From CAZTTH01 sp964615975 (lineage in GTDB: Bacteria; Verrucomicrobiota; Lentisphaeria; JABSQK01; JAJFLO01), in assembly GCA_964615975.1 (NCBI GenBank), contig CAZTTH010000019.1, positions 1 through 64,000 of the forward strand: DNA of 64,000 nt, written 5' to 3'. How positions within the stretch are numbered: position 1 is the first letter of the stretch; every line of letters starts with the position of its first letter. This document shows positions 35,423 through 45,106 of the stretch, in pieces. The notes beneath the pieces were generated by a model. That model saw only the letters and a list, made by a program, of their open reading frames with translations, was not told the DNA's origin and searched no databases. The translations under genes and the position numbers were made by a program.

Positions 35423-36148
35423 TCAGGATTGCAATGCCTCTTTTTGTAAGGTGATAACTTCGCTGATTCCCTTTTTGGTCAAGGCCATTAATTGAGTGAA
35501 TTCGTCCTGATCGAATGTGCTTTCTTCGCCACTGCCCTGAACTTCGACAAATCTCCCCGACTCGGTCATGACGACGTTCATGTCGACTGCTGCCGATGAA
35601 TCTTCCTTATAGCATAAATCCAGCAGGGGAGTATTATTGACAATCCCGGCGCTGATCGCGCCGATATGTTCTTTAATTGGCATGGATGTCAGCTTGCCCT
35701 CCTTTTGCATTTTTCTGAAGGCCAGGATCAAAGCCACTACCGCACCATTGATACTGGCACACCGAGTACCGCCATCAGCATCAATGACATCGCAATCAAC
35801 ATATACAGTATTTTCTCCCAGTTTCTTTAAATCAACAACCGAACGCAGGCTTCGACCAATCAAACGTTGGATTTCCTGGGTGCGGCCATCAATTTTGCCG
35901 CGACTGATTTCGCGTTGTGTACGAGTGCCGGTGGATGCCGGCAATAACTGGTATTCACCCGTCAACCAACCGCCAGAGACATTTTGTTCTTTCATCCAGC
36001 GGGGCACACCATAATTAATCGAAACCGCGCACAACACCCGGGTATTGCCCTGCTCGACCAATACCGAACCAGCGGCATTGATAAGAAAATTCGTTTTAAA
36101 GACGCAGGGGCGGATTTGATTGTTTGAGCGTTTGTCTATTCTGGGCAT
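35423..36148 (-). CDS. rph: ribonuclease PH
   Basis: About 241 residues from the ATG at 36146-36148 (MPRIDKRSNNQIRP). An upstream in-frame ATG would add 32 residues that do not match the family. The protein has the phosphorolytic core: GNTRVLCAVS, GWLTGEYQLLPAST with the phosphate-binding region, RGKIDGRTQEIQRLIGRSLR, and TVYVDCDVIDADGGTRCASI. RNase PH trims tRNA 3' ends using phosphate. Both tRNAs in the window have an encoded CCA, consistent with 3'-end trimming being needed. Length is typical. Confidence 0.92.
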   Translation of the reverse strand: MPRIDKRSNNQIRPCVFKTNFLINAAGSVLVEQGNTRVLCAVSINYGVPRWMKEQNVSGGWLTGEYQLLPASTGTRTQREISRGKIDGRTQEIQRLIGRSLRSVVDLKKLGENTVYVDCDVIDADGGTRCASINGAVVALILAFRKMQKEGKLTSMPIKEHIGAISAGIVNNTPLLDLCYKEDSSAAVDMNVVMTESGRFVEVQGSGEESTFDQDEFTQLMALTKKGISEVITLQKEALQS

Positions 36149-36615
36149 TTTGGTATCATCTTTATTTATAGAGTAAGTATTCTTCAAATGAGCGGAGTAG
36201 TGATATGATTTTATAATTAGGGTCAAACCGTTCGACGTAGCCACATAGCATAGAATTCTTAATCATGAAAGTAAAGCATAAAATGAAAACCTTTCTCTTA
36301 AATGATGCTATTTATGAAGATGATCTTGACCATAAAATATCAGTCCTTGATGTTTACATATTTTCACCATTGTTAACGAGAACAATCAAGCTCGACAGCT
36401 CATTGCCATGCCTGAGCTTGGAATTTACTGAAACCGTCTGGAAAGCCTGATATTGGAAAAAAATAATTTATTGGCGAATTTCAATCAAAGGTTATTGATT
36501 CAGCAGGTTGCAACTATAGATTTTCATAATAATATCTGCGATTTTGGAGCACCTGTCAGCCGCGGATTAGAATCTCCCGTGATCACCATAATAATTTCTC
36601 ACATGAGGCCTTTGA
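36149..36615. other. 467-base intergenic stretch between rph and speA
   Basis: The stretch is AT-rich and holds the divergent promoters of rph and speA. A 61-codon plus-strand frame (36265-36450) has no good ribosome site and no recognisable content. A GAGG ribosome site (36604-36607) precedes the speA ATG. No riboswitch or leader hairpin was recognised by eye. Confidence 0.4.
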
Positions 36616-38529
36616 ATGAGCTCACAAATAGTTGAAAACAAACCCGGTTGGAGCATTGCCGATTCGGATCGATTGTATAAGATCAAAAATTGGGGCGCCA
36701 GTTACTATTCAATAAATGCAACAGGCAATATCGCGGTTTCTCCACGTGGAGAAAATTCTGTTCAAATCGACCTTAAGCAACTGGTGGATGATCTAAAAAA
36801 GCGAAACATTCGTCCGCCAGTTTTAATTCGCTTCATGGATATATTTTCCGATCGTATTCGCAAACTCTACAGTTGTTTTGAGAACGCGCGAAAAACCTTT
36901 GAGTATAGCGGCAATTATTATCCTGTTTATCCGATCAAAGTTAATCAACAGCGACATGTCGTCGAGGCGATGATCCAGGAAGGTCGGAATTACAATCTTG
37001 GATTGGAAGTGGGGTCAAAACCTGAATTGCTCGCAGTTTTGGCGTTATCACCAGATAATCACAATCTGGTGATTTGTAATGGCTATAAGGACGAAGAATT
37101 CATTGAAACCGCGCTTTATGCCAAACGGGTCGGTAAAACCGTGATTCTGGTAGTCGATCAATACCATGAAATCGAGAAAATTGTTACCATAGCCAAGCGC
37201 ATCAATGTGATCCCCTCGATTGGAATACGGGTAAAATTGCTATCGAAAGGTGAAGGCAGGTGGGCGGATACTGCAGGTGATAATTCAAAATTCGGTCTGC
37301 GAATAAACGAGCTCCTTCGTGCGGTTAATTACCTGATCGCCAATAACATGAGCGATGCCTTCGAGCTCATCCATTTTCATATTGGCAGTCAGATCTCCCA
37401 CATTCAAAATATCAAGGTGGCGATGACTGAAATTTCACGCATTTATGCCGCATTGGTAAAGATGGGATTAAAAATCACTTATGTTGATGTGGGTGGCGGC
37501 TTGGGTGTCGATTATGATGGCACTTCCAGCCGCAATACTTTCAGCACCAATTATAATCCGCAGGAATATGCCAATGATGTGATTTATTCACTAAAGGCCA
37601 TCTGTGATGCGGACAAGATTTCCCATCCCAATATTATCTCTGAATCAGGACGCGCCTTGACCGCTCATTCAAGCATTCTGATCGCCAATGTCATCGATTA
37701 TACCAAGCCACGTTCCGCCAGTTCATTCACGGATCCTTTATCCCCTAAATGCACGGAATTGTTGGATATGTTCAATCAGCTTAAAGTGGAGAATTGCCGT
37801 GAATATTATCATGACACTCTCTATGCCCGTCGCGAAGCGTTGAACCTCTTTAACATGGGTTATATGACATTGGAAGAGCGGTCGAAAATCGAAGAACTAT
37901 ACTGGAGTATCATGGAAAAAATCAATGCACTCCGCAAGCAGCATAATCTTAACTACCATGAATTCGACGGGTTGGATAAAATCTTAGCCTCAACCTATGT
38001 GTTGAATTTTTCATTGTTTCAATCCCTTCCCGATTGTTGGGCGATAGATCAGGTGTTTCCAGTTGTTCCGATTCATCGTCTCAACGAAAAACCCGATGTG
38101 TTTTGTTCCGTGGCAGATATAACCTGCGATTCCGATGGTCGTGTAGTCCACTATATTGGTGATGAAGAACCGAGTAACATCTTGCCATTACATGGCATCA
38201 ACCATAAAGAAGATTACTTCATTGGATTTTTCCTTGTAGGAGCCTACCAGGAAATTCTTGGCGATCTGCATAATTTATTTGGTGATACCAATGCGGTACA
38301 TATCACCCTGGATAATGACAATCAATATCGCATCTCGCATCATATCAAGGGAGATACCGTTAACGAGGTCCTGAGTTATCTTGAATATTACGCGAAGGAA
38401 TTGGTGGAATTAATGCGAAAAAAACTTGAGATCAGCGTTAATTCCAATAAAACCTCTGTCGAAGACGCGGCCCATTTTCTCAATTATTTCGAAAGCGGTC
38501 TGACAGGTTACACTTATCTAGAGGATTAG
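36616..38529 (+). CDS. speA: biosynthetic arginine decarboxylase
   Basis: The 637-residue protein matches SpeA in length and order. YPVYPIKVNQQRHVV carries the PLP lysine, GLEVGSKPELLAVLAL and HFHIGSQI lie in the TIM barrel, YVDVGGGLGVDYDGT is the glycine-rich loop, and ISESGRALTAHSS carries the phosphate-binding Arg. The C-terminal barrel has DITCDSDGRV, with the Cys and Asp of the active-site Cys-Asp pair. It makes agmatine from arginine for polyamine synthesis. No agmatinase gene is seen nearby. It stands alone with its own promoter region. Confidence 0.95.
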   Translation: MSSQIVENKPGWSIADSDRLYKIKNWGASYYSINATGNIAVSPRGENSVQIDLKQLVDDLKKRNIRPPVLIRFMDIFSDRIRKLYSCFENARKTFEYSGNYYPVYPIKVNQQRHVVEAMIQEGRNYNLGLEVGSKPELLAVLALSPDNHNLVICNGYKDEEFIETALYAKRVGKTVILVVDQYHEIEKIVTIAKRINVIPSIGIRVKLLSKGEGRWADTAGDNSKFGLRINELLRAVNYLIANNMSDAFELIHFHIGSQISHIQNIKVAMTEISRIYAALVKMGLKITYVDVGGGLGVDYDGTSSRNTFSTNYNPQEYANDVIYSLKAICDADKISHPNIISESGRALTAHSSILIANVIDYTKPRSASSFTDPLSPKCTELLDMFNQLKVENCREYYHDTLYARREALNLFNMGYMTLEERSKIEELYWSIMEKINALRKQHNLNYHEFDGLDKILASTYVLNFSLFQSLPDCWAIDQVFPVVPIHRLNEKPDVFCSVADITCDSDGRVVHYIGDEEPSNILPLHGINHKEDYFIGFFLVGAYQEILGDLHNLFGDTNAVHITLDNDNQYRISHHIKGDTVNEVLSYLEYYAKELVELMRKKLEISVNSNKTSVEDAAHFLNYFESGLTGYTYLED

Positions 38530-38893
38530 TGATCGGTTTATTAATTCAATATCGCGGCATTCGTGGTTTGGAGATTGGTTTAAGTTGGTATCGAAGACAC
38601 TGTCCGAGTGTGCGCTGTTGCAGAAAGTGACAGCGTAACTCCTGTCGTAACCAAGAGGTGGAAAATCTCTCCGCGACCCATGAGCTGAGGGTGGGGCGAT
38701 TGATTTCAATCATAATTGCCCAGCGCTGTCGAATCCAGATCGCGGGACGTATCGGTCTGACGGTTGACGGCAGTGATTCCGGGTAGAAATCATCGACCAG
38801 ATGATCAGCACTTAATTTCCATTATTTCATCCATGGTGACAGCTCCACCAATTTGAACTTAAAACAACAGACTATGATTCATCCTGGTTGAAT
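38530..38893. pseudogene. intergenic region with a probable degraded transposase C-terminus
   Basis: On the plus strand 38565-38786 reads GLEIGLSWYRRHCP, one in-frame stop at 38628-38630, then VENLSATHELRVGRLISIII and AQRCRI. The order WYRRR-W ... E..L.T...L....A.....RI is that of the C-terminal part of IS4-like transposases, here heavily decayed. No terminal inverted repeats could be placed. The last 100 bases lead to the HlyD-like gene and hold no clear promoter. Confidence 0.3.
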
Positions 38894-40018
38894 ATGAAGA
38901 CCTATATTTTCCTCTTTGTTATTGCTAGTTTTATCGCCCTGTTTCTAATCAACCATAAACTAAAGAATCAGTCGGAAAACTCATCACTGATAATTTCTGG
39001 AATTTTAGAAGCCGATGAAGCTGCTGTCGGTTCACGAATTGGTGGACGTGTTGAAAGATTGCATGCGGCCGAAGGTCAGCACGTCAAAGCTGGAGATGTT
39101 ATCGTAGAATTGGAGGCATATGATCTAAACGATCGATTAACTGAGGCTCACGCTCAATTAAAGGCTGCTCAGGCTGAACTGGCATTATTTCGCAATGGTC
39201 ATCGGCCGGAAGATATAGCAATCGCCGCGGCACTTTGCGCGCAGTCAAAGGCGGAGTTGGATAAGGTTATCAATGGACCACGCGAACAACAATTAGCGAT
39301 TGCCCGCGCCCGTCTTTCACAGGCTGAAGCTGAGGCGGCATTAGCTCAGGAACGCTTAACCCATCGTCAACAACTTGCTCAAGCGACGGCAATATCTCAG
39401 GAGGAAATGAATATCGTCACCACCGAGGTAAAATCTGCAACCGCGCGGTTGACCGCAGCCCGGGCTGAATTGGATGAGTTGGAAGCTGGAACCCGCGCGG
39501 AGGAGATTGCCGCGGCTCAAGCTGCTTATGATGCCGCAGTCAGTGAATTAGAGCGCATGAAATCCGGTTATCGCGTCGAAGAGATCGCCCGGGCCGAAGC
39601 ACTCCATGCGGCAGCCGAAGCGCGCATTGAAATTTTGAGAAAACAGCAGAATGAACTGCGTATTACTGCCCCGATTGATGGGGTTATTAATTCAATGGAT
39701 GTGGTGAAGGGCGAGATGCTGTCGCCCAATCAGGCAACTATCACGATTCTCGACGAAAGCCATTTCTGGTTGCGTGGATATGTTCCCCAAAACCGGATGA
39801 AACTTGCTTTAGGCGATGTGGCAAAGGTGGTATTCGACGCCTATCCCAATCAATCTTTTGAAGGCAGGATAACCTTTATTTCGTCTCAGGCTGAATTCAC
39901 CCCCAGCAATATTCAGACATCTGATGAACGATCAAAGATGGTATATCGGATCAAAGTAACCATTGACGACCGCAACTCACATTTGCGTTCCGGTATGACG
40001 GCTGATATTCTCTTTTAA
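38894..40018 (+). CDS. HlyD/YbhG-type periplasmic adaptor protein, orphan
   Basis: About 374 residues from the ATG at 38894 (MKTYIFLFVIASF); a TTG two codons earlier is possible. An N-terminal membrane anchor is followed by a biotinyl-lipoyl-like half (GRVERLHAAEGQHVKAGDVIVEL), a long coiled coil, the second lipoyl half (LRITAPIDGVINSMDV) and a beta-barrel with membrane-proximal end. The coiled coil has four repeats built on G-x-R-x-E-x-x-A-x-A (for example GHRPEDIAIA and GYRVEEIARA). Adaptors of this kind join an inner-membrane pump to an outer-membrane channel. No pump gene is adjacent. Confidence 0.85.
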   Translation: MKTYIFLFVIASFIALFLINHKLKNQSENSSLIISGILEADEAAVGSRIGGRVERLHAAEGQHVKAGDVIVELEAYDLNDRLTEAHAQLKAAQAELALFRNGHRPEDIAIAAALCAQSKAELDKVINGPREQQLAIARARLSQAEAEAALAQERLTHRQQLAQATAISQEEMNIVTTEVKSATARLTAARAELDELEAGTRAEEIAAAQAAYDAAVSELERMKSGYRVEEIARAEALHAAAEARIEILRKQQNELRITAPIDGVINSMDVVKGEMLSPNQATITILDESHFWLRGYVPQNRMKLALGDVAKVVFDAYPNQSFEGRITFISSQAEFTPSNIQTSDERSKMVYRIKVTIDDRNSHLRSGMTADILF

Positions 40019-40230
40019 TGAATCCAACAACCGATGATCCATGAGGCCGGCTGATTCATATATTGCTTAATAACTTCAGAGAAGCAGGTAGTGTTAGCCG
40101 ACTATTTCATTTGGTGGGAATAGTTTGGGAAGAACATAACTGAAAACCTGACGGATTTTTGTGTCTACTTGAAAACTCGTTGCGATAATTATTGGCTGGA
40201 CCCAAGTGACCATACTGGGAATGATGATCG

Positions 40231-40698
40231 ATGTTAAAATTACGTTTTATCTGGATCGGCAAAACCGACGTAAAATATCTGGCGGAAGGTGTGGACGATT
40301 ATTGTGATCGACTACGACATTACGCAAACTGCGAACTTCTGGTCATCAAACCTGCGCCCGCGGCATTGGGAGTTGCCAAAATCAAAGTGGCTGAAACCAA
40401 AGCAATTATTGAAAAACTGGCGCCGGGAGAAATCCATCTCATCCTTGATGAACACGGCAAGGCACATACCTCTGCCAGTCTGGCGGCCTTGATTGATACC
40501 ATGCGTCAAGGGGGAACTCATCGGATTAATTTCATCGTTGGTGGGGCGCATGGTTTGGAAATGTCAATGCTCACTGATTATCCCGCAATCTGCTTGTCAT
40601 CACTGACCTTCACACATCAGATGGCACGCTTGATTCTGGTCGAACAACTTTACCGCGCGTTCACCATTATCCACGGTCGCGGGTATCATCACGAGTAA
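40231..40698 (+). CDS. rlmH: 23S rRNA (pseudouridine1915-N3)-methyltransferase RlmH
   Basis: The 155-residue SPOUT protein begins LRFIWIGKTDVKYLAEGVDDY and contains IHLILDEHGKAHTSASLA and the knot segment FIVGGAHGLE, ending FTIIHGRGYHHE, the conserved RlmH C-terminus with the YH motif. It methylates pseudouridine 1915 in helix 69 of 23S rRNA. Length matches the family exactly. It stands alone ahead of a tRNA-Pro gene on the other strand. Confidence 0.93.
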   Translation: MLKLRFIWIGKTDVKYLAEGVDDYCDRLRHYANCELLVIKPAPAALGVAKIKVAETKAIIEKLAPGEIHLILDEHGKAHTSASLAALIDTMRQGGTHRINFIVGGAHGLEMSMLTDYPAICLSSLTFTHQMARLILVEQLYRAFTIIHGRGYHHE

Positions 40699-40718
40699 GG
40701 TGTGTATGCTAAAAACAG

Positions 40719-40749
40719 CCACAGCCATGAATGGTTATCATGGCTGTGG
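40719..40749 (-). terminator. perfect 12-bp hairpin, intrinsic terminator for tRNA-Pro
   Basis: Arms CCACAGCCATGA (40719-40730) and its exact complement (40738-40749) enclose a 7-base loop. Read on the minus strand the hairpin is followed by a U-rich tract (CTGTTTTT) and lies just after the tRNA-Pro 3' end. On the plus strand it follows the rlmH stop by about 20 bases with a weaker tract, so it may work in both directions. Confidence 0.8.
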
Positions 40750-40762
40750 TTAAAGATTAAAA

Positions 40763-40839
40763 TGGTCGGGACGACTGGATTTGAACCAGCGACCTTTTGA
40801 CCCCCAGTCAAACGCGCTACCAGGCTACGCTACGTCCCG
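40763..40839 (-). tRNA. tRNA-Pro (anticodon GGG)
   Basis: The minus strand folds into a complete cloverleaf: acceptor CGGGACG pairs with CGTCCCG, the anticodon stem encloses CTGGGGG with anticodon GGG, and the T arm contains GGTTCAAATCC. The 3' CCA is encoded, after discriminator A. This tRNA reads CCC/CCU proline codons. A terminator hairpin follows. Confidence 0.93.
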
Positions 40840-41205
40840 TGAAAAGTCATTACCGGAGTTTGCTACTCGTGTCCTACAAGATTCGGCAACGATAATATCG
40901 TAAAATCAGAAACGGTAATGTAAGTGGCGATTGCGATAAGGCAACATTTAGAGAATTTAAGAGTCAACTTTATTTACATTACTGGATATGGATAATAGAT
41001 TGTTAGGGATTAAATGCCATATTGAATTATGTGAATGATCATCATTAATCGATCATTCTCCCTGTTCCCGGGATATCGTACTTCTAAAAAACCATTCAAA
41101 CGAATTCCCGGTCTCCCCCAGTTAATGGGGTATTTCCTGGTATGGATAGGAAGTATTTAATTACTCGAAGTTCCATTTTAACTTTATTATGTATGAGGCT
41201 TTTCA
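40840..41205. promoter_or_regulatory. 366-base upstream region of clpC with an 8-bp inverted repeat
   Basis: The stretch holds the divergent promoters of tRNA-Pro and clpC. An inverted repeat, GAATGATC (41033-41040) and GATCATTC (41051-41058) with a 10-base spacer, lies about 150 bases before the clpC start and may be an operator or leader hairpin. No CtsR or CIRCE consensus was recognised. No gene is visible. Confidence 0.35.
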
Positions 41206-43767
41206 ATGGCTAAAGGCGACGCACCAGATTTTCCCTTAAATAATTTCACTCCCCGCGCCCAGCAGGTCATCAGTCTGGCTAAAAAGGAAGCCAAACGATT
41301 TGGGCATGATTATGTGGGGACCGAACATTTGTTATTAGGTTTAATCAAATTAGGACAGGGTGTGGCGGTAGCGGTGTTGCAATCGATGAAACTGGATTTG
41401 GAATCCGTGCGGTTGGAGGTCGAAAAACGATCCGGCTCTGGCGGCGCGACCATGCAGGAAGGCGAAATACCCTTTACTCCCAGAGCTAAAAAAGTACTGC
41501 AATTAGCCTCGAGTGAAGCCCGGTCATTAAATTACAATTATATTGGCACCGAACATATTCTGCTGGGTTTGTTAAAGGAAGGTGAAGGCATGGCAGCACA
41601 AATATTAACCAGTCTTGACATTGATCTTGAAGCTGTCCGCTCTGAAGTATTAAAAGCGCTCGATCCCAATTTCATTCCCACCGAAACAAGTGAAGCCGGA
41701 GAAAACCCCGGAGCCACTCCACCAGCGGAAGAAAAGATGCCGGCGCTAAAAGCTTTTGGCCGTGATCTCACGGATCTGGCAATTGCCGGCAAGCTGGATC
41801 CAGTTATCGGTAGAGCCAATGAAATTGAACGGGTGATACAAATCCTGTGCCGGAGGACCAAAAACAATCCAGTTCTGATCGGTGATGCCGGCGTCGGAAA
41901 AACCGCGATTGTCGAAGGATTGGCACAAGCAATAGTACGCGGGGAAGTCCCAGAATTATTACGTAATAAAAAGGTAATTGCCTTGGATTTGCCACTGATG
42001 GTGGCGGGCACTAAATATCGCGGGCAATTTGAGGAACGGATCAAAGCCGTTATGGATGAAATTACTCGCAGTAAACGGGTCATCCTGTTCATAGATGAAT
42101 TGCATACCATCGTCGGCGCTGGTGGCGCCGAAGGCGCGCTGGACGCCTCCAATATTCTTAAACCGGCGCTCTCGCGCGGTGAAATACAATGTGTCGGTGC
42201 TACCACCCTGGATGAGTACCGTAAATTCGTGGAGAAAGATGCGGCACTCGAACGGCGCTTCCAATCCATCATCGTTAATACTCCCACTATCGAAGAAGCG
42301 ATCGAGATACTCCATGGGATCCAGTACAAATACGAAGAGCATCACCACGTTAAATATGCTTATAACGCCATTGAACTAGCGGTGAAACTTTCAGATCGTT
42401 ATATGCCTGGCCGCCATTTGCCCGATAAGGCCATCGACATCATGGATGAAGCTGGTTCACGCGCCCGAATATCCTCGATGATCCGTCCGCCTGATTTAAA
42501 AGATATTGAAAACGAAATTTCCGATATCAAAAAGATGAAGAAATTCGCGGTGACCCAACAAAAGTATGAAGAAGCAGCCAGTCTTCGTGATAAGGAAAAA
42601 GCGTTGAAAACCGATTTGGAGCAAACCCTCAAGGAATGGGAAACAAAAACCAATGAAAAAATCGTAGAAATCAATGAAAACGATATCACCGAAGTCGTCG
42701 CGAAATTAACTGGAATCCCGGTTTATCGTATTGAAGAGGCAGAAGCTGAACGGTTATTGCGCATGGAAGAAGAATTAAAGAAAGTGGTCATTGGCCAACA
42801 AACAGCTGTGACCATGATTTCCCGGGCGCTGCGCCGTTCGCGCGCGGATCTGAAGGATCCCCATCGTCCGATCGCATCCTTCATCTTTCTTGGTCCTAGC
42901 GGAGTGGGTAAAACCCTACTCGCCAAATCATTGGCGGAATTCATGTTTGGAAATGCCGATTCGTTGATCCAAATCGATATGTCAGAATATATGGAAAAAT
43001 TCAATGTCAGCCGGTTGGTGGGGTCGCCACCAGGCTATGTCGGGCATGGTGAAGGTGGACAGTTAACTGAAAAAGTGCGCCGTCGCCCCTATTCAGTTGT
43101 GCTCTTCGATGAGATTGAAAAGGCTCATCGTGATGTCATCAATATGCTGCTGCAGATTCTTGAAGAAGGACAGTTGACTGATAGCTTGGGAGTGCGAATT
43201 AATTTTCGTAATACCATAATAATTCTTACTTCAAATATTGGCGCGGAGGAGCTGATTAAGGAAGGTAATCTGGGGTTTATCAAGGAAGGAGCGATGGATG
43301 GCAATTATGAGGCACTGAAACGCAATCTGGAAAAAGCTGCCAAAAAACAGTTTCGTCCGGAATTTATTAACCGGCTCGATGATATAATCGTGTTTCATCA
43401 ATTGTCTCGAGAAGATTTAACCCAGATAGTGGAACTGGAGATTGGCAAGATACAACACCGACTGGTGGCTCATGGAATAACGCTCAAATACGATGACAAA
43501 GTCAAGCAATTTTTATTGAAGGAAGGGTTTAATCCGGAATATGGAGCGCGGCCATTACGGCGGGTGGTGGAGCGCTATATTGAAAATCAACTGGCGGAAG
43601 ATTTATTGCGGCGAAATTTCGCCAAGCAATCGGTTGTGCGCATTGAAGTTGATGGCAATAAACTCCTCTTTTTTTCGGAATCGACACCGCTTGATGACGT
43701 TGATGCAGTTGCAGAATCAGAGCTCAAGCAACCAGAGAAAACCAATGGATCACCCCTCCCAAACTGA
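41206..43767 (+). CDS. clpC: ATP-dependent Clp protease ATPase subunit ClpC
   Basis: The 853-residue protein has two Clp-N repeats (about residues 10-150: FTPRAQQVISLAKKEA and FTPRAKKVLQLASSEA), AAA domain 1 (GDAGVGKTAIVEGLA, ILFIDELHT), a UVR-type middle helix pair (KYEEAASLRDKEKAL) that marks ClpC rather than ClpA or ClpB, and AAA domain 2 (GPSGVGKTLLAKSLA, VVLFDEIEKAH, RPEFINRLDD). It unfolds substrates for ClpP, which is encoded at 47780. The stop overlaps the following sigma factor gene by 23 bases, so the two are translated together. Confidence 0.95.
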   Translation: MAKGDAPDFPLNNFTPRAQQVISLAKKEAKRFGHDYVGTEHLLLGLIKLGQGVAVAVLQSMKLDLESVRLEVEKRSGSGGATMQEGEIPFTPRAKKVLQLASSEARSLNYNYIGTEHILLGLLKEGEGMAAQILTSLDIDLEAVRSEVLKALDPNFIPTETSEAGENPGATPPAEEKMPALKAFGRDLTDLAIAGKLDPVIGRANEIERVIQILCRRTKNNPVLIGDAGVGKTAIVEGLAQAIVRGEVPELLRNKKVIALDLPLMVAGTKYRGQFEERIKAVMDEITRSKRVILFIDELHTIVGAGGAEGALDASNILKPALSRGEIQCVGATTLDEYRKFVEKDAALERRFQSIIVNTPTIEEAIEILHGIQYKYEEHHHVKYAYNAIELAVKLSDRYMPGRHLPDKAIDIMDEAGSRARISSMIRPPDLKDIENEISDIKKMKKFAVTQQKYEEAASLRDKEKALKTDLEQTLKEWETKTNEKIVEINENDITEVVAKLTGIPVYRIEEAEAERLLRMEEELKKVVIGQQTAVTMISRALRRSRADLKDPHRPIASFIFLGPSGVGKTLLAKSLAEFMFGNADSLIQIDMSEYMEKFNVSRLVGSPPGYVGHGEGGQLTEKVRRRPYSVVLFDEIEKAHRDVINMLLQILEEGQLTDSLGVRINFRNTIIILTSNIGAEELIKEGNLGFIKEGAMDGNYEALKRNLEKAAKKQFRPEFINRLDDIIVFHQLSREDLTQIVELEIGKIQHRLVAHGITLKYDDKVKQFLLKEGFNPEYGARPLRRVVERYIENQLAEDLLRRNFAKQSVVRIEVDGNKLLFFSESTPLDDVDAVAESELKQPEKTNGSPLPN

Positions 43768-45106
43768 TGGAGTGAATCAGGAAAACAATCATTCCTTTTC
43801 CTCTGACGATGATGTCCGTACCTATCTCAATCAGGTGGGCACTTATCATCGCCTGACCAGTGAGGAAGAACATCATTATGTCTGGGATTTCTACACTGCC
43901 CGCAATCAATTGACTATACTTCTCAGTCATTTTCCCTTAATTGTCAGCGAAAGATTGATCTCTGCCCGTAACAGCGAAGTATTCGAATTATCAGAAACCG
44001 GCGATGATGATGAAACTGCGTCTGGAGATTCTACCAATTGTGAAACTAAAAAACATAAGATTTTGGGTTTGATAGCTGCCTTTCAAACGATTGCTGATCA
44101 TCTCAGGGACCTTGAAGATCAGGTAACGACTAAAGAATATGAAAGAATCAAGAAAGGGTGTTATCAATCGCTCGATAAAGTTCTGAAAGGGGTGCAATTT
44201 TCCGCCAGTTTTTATCAGGATTGTCTGGCAAAATTAAAGCATATTAACACCCTTATATCTTCCTCCAGTGAAGGTAATGTTGACACCGATGCGAACCTCA
44301 TGGAAGTCGAAGCCGTGATGAAATCGATGGTGCTAACGGTTGATGAGTTTTGCGCTCTTTATGCCGATCTGATCAAATATTACCAGAAAATGGAAAAATC
44401 CCAAAAAGTGTTAATCGAAGGAAACTTGCGATTGGTCGTGAGTGTGGCAAAAAAATATGTCAATTGTGGACTGCATTATCTTGATTTAATTCAAGACGGA
44501 AATCTGGGGTTATTGCAAGCCATCGATCGCTTTGAACCTAATCGTGGTCATCGCTTCAGTACCTACGCGGTATGGTGGATTCGGCAGGCAATTACCCGGG
44601 CACTGGCAAATAATTCACGAACGATTCGGATTCCCGCCAATATTGCCAGTGATTTATTCCGCATCAACAAAACCGAAGTGCGTTTACTGCAACAATTGGG
44701 ACGTGAACCTACCCCGGAAGAAATTGCCAGCGAAACCAGGTTGTCCATTGAAAAAATCAGGGCGTTGCAAAAAATGGAACGTCAAACGATTTCATTGCAA
44801 AGCATAACTACCAATGAATTGGAAGTAAATGAAGTGGTTGTGGATACCAACGCAATCATGCCTTCAGATGCCGCCTCATCAAAATTTCTCATCGAAACAA
44901 TTAACGAGGTGTTATTATCTCTGGACGAACGAGAACGAACCATAATTATTTGCCGTTTCGGGTTAAATAACAGTTCAATTTTGACACTGGAAGAATTAAG
45001 CCAGAGATATCATGTCACTCATGAACGGATTCGTCAGATCGAAGCCATGGCATTGAAAAAACTTCGCCACCCCAACCGGCGAAAATACTTCGAAGGGTAT
45101 TTATAA
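43745..45106 (+). CDS. sigma-70 family RNA polymerase sigma factor (group 1/2, RpoD/RpoS-like)
   Basis: About 453 residues from the ATG at 43745 (MDHPSQTDGV); frames opening further upstream are clpC shadow. Region 1.2 is DDDVRTYLNQVGTYHRLTSEEE. A variable insert of about 150 residues precedes region 2 (NLRLVVSVAKKYVN, LDLIQDGNLGLLQAIDRFE, HRFSTYAVWWIRQAITRAL). Region 3 and region 4 follow (TLEELSQRYHVTHERIRQIEAMALKKLRHP). No region 1.1 is present. It is either the main sigma factor or a stationary-phase type. Overlap with clpC by 23 bases is unusual and suggests shared control with protein quality control. Confidence 0.85.
   Translation: MDHPSQTDGVNQENNHSFSSDDDVRTYLNQVGTYHRLTSEEEHHYVWDFYTARNQLTILLSHFPLIVSERLISARNSEVFELSETGDDDETASGDSTNCETKKHKILGLIAAFQTIADHLRDLEDQVTTKEYERIKKGCYQSLDKVLKGVQFSASFYQDCLAKLKHINTLISSSSEGNVDTDANLMEVEAVMKSMVLTVDEFCALYADLIKYYQKMEKSQKVLIEGNLRLVVSVAKKYVNCGLHYLDLIQDGNLGLLQAIDRFEPNRGHRFSTYAVWWIRQAITRALANNSRTIRIPANIASDLFRINKTEVRLLQQLGREPTPEEIASETRLSIEKIRALQKMERQTISLQSITTNELEVNEVVVDTNAIMPSDAASSKFLIETINEVLLSLDERERTIIICRFGLNNSSILTLEELSQRYHVTHERIRQIEAMALKKLRHPNRRKYFEGYL

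Noticed and set aside
36149..36244. N-terminal 32-residue extension of RNase PH
   Set aside because: RNase PH starts near the MPRIDKR-like segment; the extra residues match nothing and no ribosome site supports the earlier ATG.
36265..36450. 61-codon frame between rph and speA
   Set aside because: No ribosome site and no recognisable feature; it could be chance in AT-rich DNA.
43541..43744. Upstream extension of the sigma factor gene inside clpC
   Set aside because: These codons are the out-of-frame clpC end. The sigma family similarity begins after the ATG at 43745.
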